The notes under the pieces are model-generated. The model saw nothing but the letters and a program-made list of their open reading frames with translations, searched no databases and was not told the DNA's origin. Shown piece by piece: positions 1 through 9,300 of a stretch of 64,000 bases of DNA. Origin of the DNA: Chitinophaga pendula (GTDB lineage Bacteria; Bacteroidota; Bacteroidia; Chitinophagales; Chitinophagaceae); the NCBI RefSeq assembly GCF_020386615.1, contig NZ_CP077769.1, positions 3,844,001 to 3,908,000 of the forward strand. Direction: 5' to 3'. Each line of letters starts with the position of its first letter. The first letter of the stretch is position 1. The position numbers and the translations under genes are program-made.

Positions 1-499
1 CATCTTTACCCGGCTGGCCGCTTGTTTGTTGCTGGAAGAGGCCGGGGAGTCGGCCTACCAGTGAGTTTTGGATGCTGGCTGCCGGGCTTTGGCGAAGTTC
101 CTTCCCTCCTATCATGCTGACGGCGCCGGTGCTGGTCATTTTCTTTTGTTTGGCGAAGCCGACGGTGACGATCTCACCCAGGCCTGTTACGGCGTCGCTG
201 AGGACGATGTTGACGGTCGTTTTGACTGCTACGTTAATGGATTTCGGGCTATAGCCTACGGAGCTGACGGTGAGTTCCAGTCCATTATTTTTCAAGGTGA
301 TGGTGAATGCTCCTTTATCATCGCAGATGGCGACATTTTTAGGATCGTTGGACGCTTTGACGGTGGCGAAAGGTACGGGGCCGTTGGCGTCGGAGACGGT
401 CCCTTTGATCCTGCGTTCCTGTGCCAGTGCGGTGAGGCACCAGGAGAGCAGGCATATGATAGATACGATACGTTTCATGCTGGCTGATAGTTTATTCAT
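1..499 (-). CDS. SusC/RagA-family TonB-linked outer membrane protein, N-terminal part (cut by window edge)
   Basis: Read on the minus strand, the first 166 codons are open and run off the left edge, so only the N-terminus is present. The protein starts with a signal peptide ending near ALAQ. Next comes a carboxypeptidase-like regulatory domain (about residues 31-105, with GTVSDANGPVPFATV and SVGYSPK), then the start of the TonB plug (VTVGFAKQKK, then SIQNSLVGRLPGL). This is the usual SusC layout: a 22-strand barrel importing glycans or peptides with a SusD lipoprotein lid. The start is the ATG at 499; an ATG seven codons later (478) is equally plausible and gives a more compact signal peptide. 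It begins 15 bases after the SusD stop, so it is probably cotranscribed with the SusC/SusD pair upstream. Its own SusD partner would lie outside the window. The family is clear; the substrate is unknown. Confidence 0.9.
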   Translation of the reverse strand, partial: MNKLSASMKRIVSIICLLSWCLTALAQERRIKGTVSDANGPVPFATVKASNDPKNVAICDDKGAFTITLKNNGLELTVSSVGYSPKSINVAVKTTVNIVLSDAVTGLGEIVTVGFAKQKKMTSTGAVSMIGGKELRQSPAASIQNSLVGRLPGLFQQQTSGQPGKD

Positions 500-514
500 T
501 TTCAATCCGGCGGT

Positions 515-2161
515 TTAGAAGTTCCAGCCGTTATTCTGCCTCATGTTAGGGTTGGTTTCGATCTCGCTGTAGGGGATCGGGTACCAGTAGAGGCGTTCGG
601 CGAATGATGCCGGTGTTACTTCGAAGCGTGTATAGGTGAACGTACCACCCTGTTGTGGGGTGATGCGCATGCCGGTGACAGGTTTGTTTAATACTGTGCC
701 CGCCAGTTTCCAGCGGCGGAGGTCCCAGTGGCGATGTTCTTCGAAGGCCAGTTCTATGCGTCTTTCATTTTGTATGATGGTGCGCAGTTGTGCTTGTGAG
801 ACGGCGGCTGGAATGCCATATCGATTATCTGTGCCGGGGAGGATGCCGGCTCTTTTACGTAAGGCGATGAGGGCATCTACGGCTTCTTTTACCGGGCCTT
901 GTTCTTCGTTCCTGGCTTCTGCGAGGTTGAGCAGCACTTCTGCGTACCGGAGGAGGATGACATGGTGTTGCTGGTTGCTGTAGGCGGAGGCGGATTCGAA
1001 CTTGCCCATGAACTTGCGCAGGTAGTATCCTGTTTTGGTTTGGGTGATGATGCCACCAGGTTTATCGAGGCCGCCATCGAATGTTTCGACGAGTCGGTTG
1101 AGCCATTTGCTGCCATTGTAAAAGACGGTGGCGGCGAGGCGGGGATCTCTTTTATCGTAAGGGCGTGCGGCATCGTATTCTGATCGTGTATCTGTGATCG
1201 GTAGTCCATTGATCATGGGGAAGGCATCTACGAGTTCCTGAGAGGGGCTGGTATATCCTTTACCTGCGGCGGCGTTGAGGTATCCGACGGGGCCATTGTT
1301 CTGTTCAACGGACTGGTCGGGAGTACGCTGGCGATTGAAGATAAACTCTGTGTTTTTAGTACTGATGAACAAGCCGATGAAGTCGGTTGCCAGGTTATAG
1401 TTATTGAGGCGTACGATGTCTGCGGCTGCGGTGGCGGCGTTGGCCCAGCGAGCGGGATCGTTGTTGGTATTATAGAGGGGGCTGGCCCAGTATAGCAGCA
1501 GGCGAGCTTTCAAGGCCATGGCGGCTCCTTTGGTAGCGCGGCCGTAGTCGGCATCGGCGAGGGTTGGCGGCAGGAGGAGGTCCTGGACGGTATTGAGTTC
1601 TGCCAGTATGTGCTGTACTGTTTCTGTGATGGTGTTGCGGCTGTAGTTAAGGCGATCGTTGATGGTGAGTACGGTATCGGCCATTAGTGGTACGCCGCCC
1701 CAGCGTTTGAGTAGTTCGAAGTAAAAGAAAGCGCGGAGGAAGCGGGCTTCTGCTTTCCAGTACTGTTTATTTTCTGTGGTGGTGGGCACTTTATCGATCC
1801 TAGAGAGGAAGATGTTAGCGCGGCGGATGCCGTTGTAGTTGCGTTCCCAGGCGTTGTCGATGACATTCTGAGGGCTGATGCGGCCTTTGCGGAAGTCGTC
1901 GGTGAGGTTACCATCGCGGGAGGCGACGGCATCGTCGGTGGCGCAGTCGAGGAATGCATTATCGATGCGGTTGTATCCATCTGGCAGTTGCTGATAGACG
2001 CTCATGAGGAATGCCCTGGCGTTATCTGCATTCTTATCTATCTGATCGAAAACGAGATCGTCGGTGAGGCGGTCTTGCGGCTCTGTTTCGAGGGTACGCC
2101 GGCAGCTGTCCTGAGCCAGTGCGAGGGTGGTGAAGAGCAGCATTATCCAATATCTTTTCAT
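515..2161 (-). CDS. RagB/SusD-family nutrient-binding outer membrane lipoprotein
   Basis: A 548-residue SusD-type protein. These are surface lipoproteins, mostly alpha-helical with TPR-like repeats, that cap the SusC barrel and bind the ligand. The N-terminus is a short signal peptide with a Cys near residue 20 (AQDSC), which is a weak lipobox. Family signatures are AEARFLRAFFYFELLKRWGGVPL in broken form around residues 136-160, the late YAEVLLNLAEA helix, the RRIELAFEEHRHWDLRRW block, and a C-terminal YPIPYSEIETNPNMRQN. Length is typical (500-600). It lies 19 bases downstream of the SusC at 2181-4961 and just upstream of a second SusC, so it is the partner of the former. No glycosidase is adjacent, so the ligand cannot be named. 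Confidence 0.95.
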   Translation of the reverse strand: MKRYWIMLLFTTLALAQDSCRRTLETEPQDRLTDDLVFDQIDKNADNARAFLMSVYQQLPDGYNRIDNAFLDCATDDAVASRDGNLTDDFRKGRISPQNVIDNAWERNYNGIRRANIFLSRIDKVPTTTENKQYWKAEARFLRAFFYFELLKRWGGVPLMADTVLTINDRLNYSRNTITETVQHILAELNTVQDLLLPPTLADADYGRATKGAAMALKARLLLYWASPLYNTNNDPARWANAATAAADIVRLNNYNLATDFIGLFISTKNTEFIFNRQRTPDQSVEQNNGPVGYLNAAAGKGYTSPSQELVDAFPMINGLPITDTRSEYDAARPYDKRDPRLAATVFYNGSKWLNRLVETFDGGLDKPGGIITQTKTGYYLRKFMGKFESASAYSNQQHHVILLRYAEVLLNLAEARNEEQGPVKEAVDALIALRKRAGILPGTDNRYGIPAAVSQAQLRTIIQNERRIELAFEEHRHWDLRRWKLAGTVLNKPVTGMRITPQQGGTFTYTRFEVTPASFAERLYWYPIPYSEIETNPNMRQNNGWNF

Positions 2162-2180
2162 ACTGTACGGAATTAATAGT

Positions 2181-4961
2181 TTAGAGTTGCACGTTGACGC
2201 CTATGTTGAATACCCGTTGGTTGGGATATCCTCCTTGGTAGGATTCGGGATCGACTCTATCCAGGCCGGTGAAGGTGAGGAGGTTGTATCCGTTGGCGAA
2301 TGCGCGGACTGTTTGTAAGCGGGCGAATTTGATCCAATGTGCCGGGAGGGTGTATCCTAATTCGAGATTTTTGAGGCGCAGGTAGCTGCCATCTTTTACC
2401 CAGAAGGAGGACAGGCGTTGGTTGTTAGGATTGGCGCCTACGGCGAGTCGTGGATAGGAGGCGGTGGCGGCGGTAGCAGGTGTCCATCGATCGAGGTGAT
2501 GTTCCATGGCCTGGCCTCTGCCACCGTTTTGGAATTCCCAGGTGTTGCTGCCATTGAGTACGATATCTCGATTTTTAACGCCCTGCCATACCATGCTGAG
2601 GTCTATTCCTTTCCAGGTGAGGCCTATGGTGGCGCCATAGTATATAAGCGGTTTGGTGCTACCGATGGCGGTTTCGTCGCGGAGGTCGATGATGCCATCT
2701 CCATTCTGGTCTACATATTTGATATCTCCCGGTACGGGGGAGTATGCATCTGGGCGGGCATGTGTCTGTATATCTTCTGCGGATGCGTAGAAGCCATCGG
2801 CTACGAGGCCGAAGAGCTGTCCTACGGGCATACCAGTACGTTTTTGTGCCTGGCCCGGGCGGATGACCTCTTGTATATCGTCTGTCCTGCTTTTGAGGAC
2901 GCTACCATTGGCCTGTATGAAATACGACAAGTCGCCGGTCCGGGTACGCCAGGCGGCGGAGGCTTCCCAACCGCGATAGGAGGTGGCACCGATGTTCTCC
3001 CTGGGGAGGTCGTTGCCGATGATACTGCTGGCATTGATACCTCGCTGCATGAGGAGGTCTTTATACTGGTCGCGGAAGTGGTCGACGGTGATATGGAATC
3101 GTTCTTTAGCGAAGGCGATATCGAGTCCGATGTTCAGTTTACCGGCTTTTTCCCAGGTGATGTACGGGTTGGCCAAGGCAGCTTCGCGGATGGCGGTGAT
3201 ACTAGTGGGCGGGTTGCCCAGCGGGTAATTGCCATCGGTTGCATAAAACTGCAAATAATTATAGTATCCTGCGTTGGCGGTATTGCCGGTGCGGCCATAG
3301 GAGGCTCTGAGCTTCAGGGTGCTGATACCGGCGAGGGGGCTGCCGATCCACCAGTTTTCTTTAGCGATGTTCCAGCCCAGGCCGATAGCGGGGAAATACC
3401 CTTTGCGTTTGTCTTTGCGATACATGTTGTTGGCGCTATAGGACATGGCCAGTTCGAGCAGGTATCGCTGTGCGTAGTCGTATTTTATCCTGGCGGAGAG
3501 GGCGCTATTGATGAGGGGGAGTACGTTGCCATTGGTATAGCTATCGCGGTACCATAGCAAGGTGGCTCCGAGGTGGTGTTGTCCGAAAGTGCTGTCATAG
3601 CCCAGGGACAGTTCAGTGTAGGCCTGTCTGTTTTGGGCGGTGATGCTGCTGCCGTTTGACTGGGCGCCATCTGAGCCGATGATGCTGGTATTTGTTTCGC
3701 CGGTGACCGGGTTGGTTTTGACGTTGTAGACGGCGAAGGATTTTTTACGATCTATTGCTTCTTCATAGTAGCTGTTGAAGGAGGCGGTTCCTTTCACATA
3801 TAGTCCTGGCAGCCAGGTATCCAGTTTTTGCCGGAGGCTGAGATCTACCATCAGGTTGCGGTTGTAGGAAGGGCGGTATCCGGAGCGGACTATTTGTCCA
3901 TATATATTATTGCTGTAGTCGTTGTTGCCTCCCAGGCTGCCATTATTGTTGAATACCGGATAGGCATTGTTGGGAGTGCCGAGGATGCTGGAGTATACGC
4001 CGGCGGTGGTGGCACCCGGTTCGTTGCCGTTGCGGATGCGACCGAACAGGCTCAAGGTCATGAGTGTGGTGCGGGTGAGGTCTACGTCGAGGTTACTACG
4101 GAAGATGTATCGTTTGTAGAAGTTATTGGTTGGGTATTTATTATTCGGGTCGGTGACGAAGTATCCCTGTTGGTTGAGATAATCGAGATCGACGAAGTAG
4201 CGGGAGATGCGGTTACCGCCGGCGATGTTAAGATTATACCGTTGCATGGCAGCCTGGTCTTTGATGGCGGTGTTGTACCAGTCGACGTCGGGATGTCCGA
4301 AGGGGTCGGAGCCATTTTGCCAGGCGGCGAGGTCTGTTGCGGAGTAGATGGGTTGTTTACCATCATTCTGCAGGGCCTCGTTGTACAGGCGTGCATAGTC
4401 GTATGCTTTAAGGAAACGCGGTGTTTTAAGTTGTTGCTGGATGGCGGACTGGGCGGTGAAAGATATCCGTTTTTTGCCACTGTAGCCATGTTTGGTATTG
4501 ACCATGACCACCCCTCCGCTGCCTCTCATGCCGTACATGGCGGTGGCGAGTGCATCTTTCAGTACGGTAACGGAAGCTATCTGTTCGGGATCGATGGAGA
4601 GAGCGGACCTTGGTACGCCATCTATTACGACGAGCGGTGCTTGTCCTCTGACGGACATAGCGGCGGCATCGAATCCTGGTGCGTGATTGAACTGGAATAG
4701 GTATAGCCCTGCCAGTTTGCCATAGAGGCTGTTTTCCAGTTGTGTGACGGGTATACCGCGGATATCTCCATATCCTATGCTTCCCTGTGCCTGTAGTAAG
4801 GTGGCGGCGGATTGTATCCCGAACAGTACCGGAACGGAGTCGCGGTTTTGTATGCGTTGTACGGGGATGGTGTCCTGCCGGGGAGGCGATGCGTACGTTG
4901 GTAAAGTCATAGCTGGACCTAATAGTCCAAGGAATAGTTGTGCAGCGTATTTTCTGATCAT
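2181..4961 (-). CDS. SusC-type TonB-dependent outer membrane transporter without carboxypeptidase-like N-domain
   Basis: A TonB-dependent barrel of 926 residues. The reading frame is open to 5045, but the ATG at 4961 gives a clean signal peptide (MIRKYAAQLFLGLLG, cut near TYASPP) and is preceded by an A/G-rich stretch, so I chose it. After about 50 residues the plug begins, with VRGQAPLVVIDGVPRS, IASVTVLKDALATAMYG and GSGGVVMVNTK; the barrel follows and ends in an aromatic-type strand (FNIGVNVQL). Unlike the partial SusC at 1-499 and the one at 16473-19910, there is no carboxypeptidase-like domain in front of the plug. Most SusC proteins have one, so this is a short variant. Gene order is SusC then SusD (515-2161). 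The hybrid sensor at 6369-10541 is the likely regulator. Substrate unknown. Confidence 0.93.
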   Translation of the reverse strand: MIRKYAAQLFLGLLGPAMTLPTYASPPRQDTIPVQRIQNRDSVPVLFGIQSAATLLQAQGSIGYGDIRGIPVTQLENSLYGKLAGLYLFQFNHAPGFDAAAMSVRGQAPLVVIDGVPRSALSIDPEQIASVTVLKDALATAMYGMRGSGGVVMVNTKHGYSGKKRISFTAQSAIQQQLKTPRFLKAYDYARLYNEALQNDGKQPIYSATDLAAWQNGSDPFGHPDVDWYNTAIKDQAAMQRYNLNIAGGNRISRYFVDLDYLNQQGYFVTDPNNKYPTNNFYKRYIFRSNLDVDLTRTTLMTLSLFGRIRNGNEPGATTAGVYSSILGTPNNAYPVFNNNGSLGGNNDYSNNIYGQIVRSGYRPSYNRNLMVDLSLRQKLDTWLPGLYVKGTASFNSYYEEAIDRKKSFAVYNVKTNPVTGETNTSIIGSDGAQSNGSSITAQNRQAYTELSLGYDSTFGQHHLGATLLWYRDSYTNGNVLPLINSALSARIKYDYAQRYLLELAMSYSANNMYRKDKRKGYFPAIGLGWNIAKENWWIGSPLAGISTLKLRASYGRTGNTANAGYYNYLQFYATDGNYPLGNPPTSITAIREAALANPYITWEKAGKLNIGLDIAFAKERFHITVDHFRDQYKDLLMQRGINASSIIGNDLPRENIGATSYRGWEASAAWRTRTGDLSYFIQANGSVLKSRTDDIQEVIRPGQAQKRTGMPVGQLFGLVADGFYASAEDIQTHARPDAYSPVPGDIKYVDQNGDGIIDLRDETAIGSTKPLIYYGATIGLTWKGIDLSMVWQGVKNRDIVLNGSNTWEFQNGGRGQAMEHHLDRWTPATAATASYPRLAVGANPNNQRLSSFWVKDGSYLRLKNLELGYTLPAHWIKFARLQTVRAFANGYNLLTFTGLDRVDPESYQGGYPNQRVFNIGVNVQL

Positions 4962-5440
4962 ATCGCTTTTCCTTTTTGCTGCCGTTTTCGGGCAGATCAT
5001 GTGAAGTATATGGATAATATGTCCCCCACCGCTTTTCAGCGGCAATTGTTGTCCGGGGTGCAGTGTTTACTTGTTACTGCACCAGATTAATTGTGATTGA
5101 ATGATTGGATACTGCTAGTGGCTCACACTTTGATTTTGGTCTATGATAAAAGTTACCGGTGACAATTTGTCCATCTTTTATGCATCTCTTTTTCTCATTA
5201 CGTGGTTGTTGTATCTGGGTCAAATTTAGGGGGGTGTGGGGAAGATATTACCCGTCAATTGCTGCTTAAATACGGGTGAAATGTATCATTTGTGGAGTAT
5301 CAAAACCGGTCGTACCCGCTATCAGTGTGAATTATCACACTAACGTTGTAAAGACAGCACGAAGTAATCCTGGTTGTTTCAGCGAGGAAGGGTTGCTGGG
5401 GCAAAAAGGGGCGACTGCATTGTCGATTTGTCAGCGGAAG
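4962..5440. other. Gene-free upstream region of the SusC/SusD unit
   Basis: No convincing gene on either strand; the short open frames have no family signatures or sensible starts. The only promoter-like string for the minus-strand SusC gene is CAAATTTA at 5221-5228, which reads TAAATTTG on the minus strand and matches the Bacteroidota -7 box TAnnTTTG. I see no well-spaced -33 element, so this is weak. The region before the SusC start would be a leader of roughly 250 bases. Confidence 0.4.
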
Positions 5441-5551
5441 GGTGGACCTAAGGTATACGAATGATATACCCTAACTACAGGAAAGGTGGACCTAAGGTAT
5501 ACGAATGATATACCCTAACTACGGGAAAGGTGGACCTAAGGTATACAAACG
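5441..5551. repeat. 44-bp tandem repeat, two full copies and a partial third
   Basis: Copies begin with GGTGGACCTAAGGTATAC at 5441, 5485 and 5529, an exact 44-base period. The first two are almost identical over the whole unit; the third diverges after GGTATACAAAC. The same 44-base period with GGTGGAC at the head occurs at 23799-23870. Both loci sit just past the 3' end of a minus-strand gene, here 20 bases beyond the DUF1080 terminator. There is no sign of coding. Confidence 0.85.
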
Positions 5552-5569
5552 GGCCGTCTGCATAAAAAT

Positions 5570-5593
5570 GGCCTCCGTCAGTTGACGGAGGCC
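5570..5593 (-). terminator. Hairpin terminator of the DUF1080 gene
   Basis: A perfect 11-base inverted repeat (GGCCTCCGTCA / TGACGGAGGCC) with almost no loop. On the minus strand it is followed by ATTTTTATG. It lies 24 bases beyond the stop of the gene at 5617-6315. Confidence 0.8.
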
Positions 5594-5616
5594 GGTGTGG
5601 TACTATTAGTATGTCT

Positions 5617-6315
5617 TTATTTAGTCAGGGAGGTGATGGGAGTTAATTCCACTTTACGGAATTCCACTTCGGCACCTTCTGCCTGCAGGGCGATCTGTCC
5701 TTTTTGTGCGGTGCAGTTGGTACCATAGTTGGCTAGTTTACCATTTACCCAAACTTTGATGGTATCATTCAGGCATTCGACCACCATGGTATTCCATTCA
5801 CCTAATGGTTTTTCTGCATCGTCGACGAGGTTTTGTATCCTACGTTTTTTACCATCGACGACGCCCCATTCGCTTTTAGGACCGCGGCGTTTTTCCATGT
5901 CGGGGACGGTGATGTCTTCGCTGATGCACCAGAAATCGCCGGCATTTTTATGCATCATCTGCACTTCCAGGGATTTAGGGAACATATCATACAATATACG
6001 CGGGGTAGAGGCATGTACCAATACGCCGCAGTTGCCTGGTTTGCCGGGGAACCTGTATTCTACTTTCAGGCGGTAGTTCTGATAGCTTTCATCTGTGATG
6101 ATGTGTCCCTGGGGGGAGGCGAGGCTGACGAAGACGCCGTTGCGTAAAATGAACGGGCTTTTAACGGTGGTGTCTTTGTCCATAGCTGGCACGTCTATAT
6201 GCCAGCCTTTGAGGTCTTTGAAGTTCATGAGGCTGCGGGTCTGGGCTTTGAGGAAACCTGTTGTTCCCAATAAGATGATTGCCAGCAGCCATGTTGCGGT
6301 GATGTTTGTCTTCAT
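5617..6315 (-). CDS. Secreted DUF1080 protein (3-keto-disaccharide hydrolase-type, LamG-like fold)
   Basis: A 232-residue exported protein: signal peptide MKTNITATWLLAIILLG cut near LKAQ, then one DUF1080 domain filling the rest. Characteristic pieces are FKDLKGWHID, YQNYRLKVEYRFPG, NCGVLVHAS, LEVQMMHKNAGDFW, GEWNTMVVECLNDTIKVWVNG, and a terminal beta strand VEFRKVELTP. DUF1080 proteins have a concanavalin-like jelly roll; some cleave 3-keto-glycosides, but most are uncharacterised. The gene starts 53 bases after the hybrid regulator stop and may be read with it, and a strong hairpin follows. A second DUF1080 gene is at 43804-44781. I infer a role in the local glycan-use programme; this is not shown directly. 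Confidence 0.88.
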   Translation of the reverse strand: MKTNITATWLLAIILLGTTGFLKAQTRSLMNFKDLKGWHIDVPAMDKDTTVKSPFILRNGVFVSLASPQGHIITDESYQNYRLKVEYRFPGKPGNCGVLVHASTPRILYDMFPKSLEVQMMHKNAGDFWCISEDITVPDMEKRRGPKSEWGVVDGKKRRIQNLVDDAEKPLGEWNTMVVECLNDTIKVWVNGKLANYGTNCTAQKGQIALQAEGAEVEFRKVELTPITSLTK

Positions 6316-6368
6316 AAGGATGATTAGTCCTGAAAAATTAGTGAATAATTGTTGATTTTCCTTCTTTC

Positions 6369-9300
6369 CTATTGTTTGTGGGTGGCAGCATATTCTTTGG
6401 GCGTGCTACTGAATTCTTTTTTGAACCATTTACGGAAGTAGTCGACATCGGAGAAGCCGACCATATAGGCGACTTCGTTGACGGTGAATTCATTGCGCTG
6501 GAGTAGCTGGGCGGCTCTTTTCAACCTGACGCTGCGGATAAATTCTATGGTGGACTGGTTGGTGAGTGCTTTGATCTTGCGGTATAGGGTGATGCGGCTC
6601 ATGTTGACTTCTCTGGCCATTTGCTCGACGTTGAGGGATGGTTCGAGGATATTGTTTTCGATGAACTGCATGACCTGTTCGAGGAAGATCTCATCGGCGC
6701 CGGTGATGGCGATATTGCGCGGCTGGAGGGTGATGTCTTTGCTATAGCGTTCGCGGAGGATATTTCTGGAGTTGAGCAGGTTTTGTACCCTGACCTGTAG
6801 CAAAGCGAGGCTGAAAGGTTTGGTGATGTAGTCGTCTGCGCCAGTTTCGAAACCTTCCATTCGGAATATGAGCGGTGTGCGGGCTGTCAGCAGTATTACC
6901 GGGATGTGGCTGGTACGGGTATCTTTTTTCAGCAGGCGGCATAGTTCTGTACCATTCATTTCCGGCATCATGATATCGCTGATGATGATATCGGGTAGTA
7001 AGGCGGTGGCGATGTTCCATCCCTGTTTGCCATCTGTGGCGGTGTGGACGGCATACTGGTCTTCGAAATGGTTGCTGATGAAGGTGCGCATTTCGGGATT
7101 GTCTTCTACGATGAGCATGACGGGGCGCTGTTCGTCCATCTCCTGCTCCTCTCCTGCTGTATCCAGGCCCTTTCTGTCGGCGGTGGTGGATAAGGGTGTA
7201 TCGTGCAGCGGCCTATCGTTGATCCGTTCGGGTTGGTGGTACGGCAAACGCTCTTCCGGTGTATAGTGCTCTTTATCTGCCGGGAAGGTGATGGTAAAGC
7301 AGGTATGTCCGGGGCGGTTGGAGGTGGCGAGGGTACTCTCTACGGTGATATTACCCCGATGCAAGGTGACCAATCCTTTTGTGAATGCCAGTCCGATGCC
7401 GGTTCCTGCGATGGGTAGGCCGGTATCGTTATAGTGATGGAAGGGGAAAAATATCTTTTCCAGGTTTTGCGGTGCGATACCGACGCCATTGTCGGTGACG
7501 CTGAGGAGGATGCTCCGGTTGGTGGCGGTCTGTTGCTCGGTGACTGATACGATGACTTTTCCACCCGGGTGGGTGAATTTGAGGGCGTTGGAGAGGAGGT
7601 TGTACAGGATCTTTTCGAATTTATCCTGATCGAACCAGGCGGTCAGGGAGTTGTGGGAGGTATCGAGTGACAGGCGGATATTACGATGCCTAACGAAGGC
7701 ATCGAATGAGAGCAGTATTTCTTTGAGGAAGTGTATGAGATCGCCTTCGCTGACGCGGAGGTTCATATTACCCGCTTCGAACTTACGGAAGTCGAGGAGT
7801 TGATCTGTGAGGCGCAGGAGGCGTTCTCCATTGCGCTGCATGAGCATGAGCTGATTGAGTGCTTTATTGTTGCCCTGCTCCTGCTGGAGGGAGATCAGTT
7901 TTTCTATCGGTGCGAGTATGAGCGTAAGTGGTGTTTTGATCTCATGGGAGATGTTGGTGAAGAAGCTCAGTTTGCGCTGTGTGAGTTCGCGGTCTTTTTC
8001 CTGGCTAAGCTGTTGCAGTTGCAGTTCGTGCCGGAGGCGGCTGGTCTTCATGGAGTAGGAATAGAACAGGTATAGTAAGCCGATGATGATGGTGGCATAG
8101 CAGAGATAGGCGTACCAGGTCTTCCAGAATGGGGGGAGGACTTTGACACGGAGGCTGGTATATGTTTCATTCCAGTAGCCATCATTATTGGCTGCTTTTA
8201 CTTTGAATATATATTCTCCGGCATCGAGGTTGGTGTAGGTAGCGGATTGCTGGTTGCCGACGTAATGCCATTGGGTATCTCCTTTAAGGCCTTCGAGGCG
8301 ATAGGCGTACTGGTTAGTACGGGAGTTGATATAGTTGAGTGCTGCGAACTGGAGGGTGAAGAAAGCCTGGTCGTGGGAGAGTGTGATTTCATCGACGTAG
8401 CTGATGGATTGTTTTAGTGGGGATCCCGGGGCGCCGATATCTACCGGATTATTTTTGATGAGGAGGCCGGTGAGAGCTACCGGTGGGCGGACGGTGTTGT
8501 TGACCAATCTGTCGGGGTGGAAGGCGACGATGCCATTGACGCCACCGAACATGATCTCTCCATCGCGGGTGCGGCAGGCGGCTGCCAGGAATTCGTTGCT
8601 ACCCAGTCCATTGTTGACGGAGTAGTTGGTGACGGTGACATCTTCCGGTTTAAAGGGAGGATGGGGGCGACGCAGGGATATGCGACCTATGCTTTGGTTG
8701 AAGCTGATCCAGAGGTTGCCTTGTTGATCCTGTACGATGCCATGTATGATATTTCCTGACAGGCCCATGCGGGTGTCGAGGGTGTAGCTATTTTTCCGTT
8801 GGGGGTCGAAGAGTTTGAGGCCACCGCCGCGGGTGCCGATCCAGATGTTGTAGTTGTTGTCTTCGAAGATGCAGAGGATGGCATTTTTATTAAATACGCG
8901 GGCGTATTCGTTGAGGTAGTTGACAAAACGTTGCTGGCCTTTGGGCAGGTAGGACAGTCCCAATTCGGTACCGATCCAGATGCCACCGCGGTGATCCTGG
9001 TAGAGGGCGTTGATATCGTTGGAGATGATGCTGGAGCTATCGTTGTTGTTATGGCGGTAGCGGGTGATCCGGCCTTGCAGGTTGCGGTGGAAGAGGCCTC
9101 CTTTGGTGCCGATCCAGAGTCCGGAAGTATCTTGTATCAGCCCGTACACCAGTTCATCCGACATGTTATTCGGTTTTTCTTTGAGGGGTACCGGTGTGAT
9201 GGTATTGTTGGTACGGTTGTATCGGAACAGGCCTTCCAGGGTACCGATCCAGAGGTTTTGTTGTGTATCGAGCTGGATGGCTTTGATGGTTTCCTGGTTG

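Noticed and set aside
2418..3557. Long open frame (379 codons) on the plus strand opposite the SusC gene
   Set aside because: Gly/Val/Ile-rich without domains; it is the antisense shadow of a well-supported barrel gene with biased codons.
5276..5464. 62-codon Cys-containing ORF as another RiPP precursor
   Set aside because: No Lys/Leu leader pattern, and its end runs into the tandem repeat.
5441..5551. Tandem repeats as a CRISPR array
   Set aside because: Units are directly adjacent with no unique spacers, and there are no cas genes.
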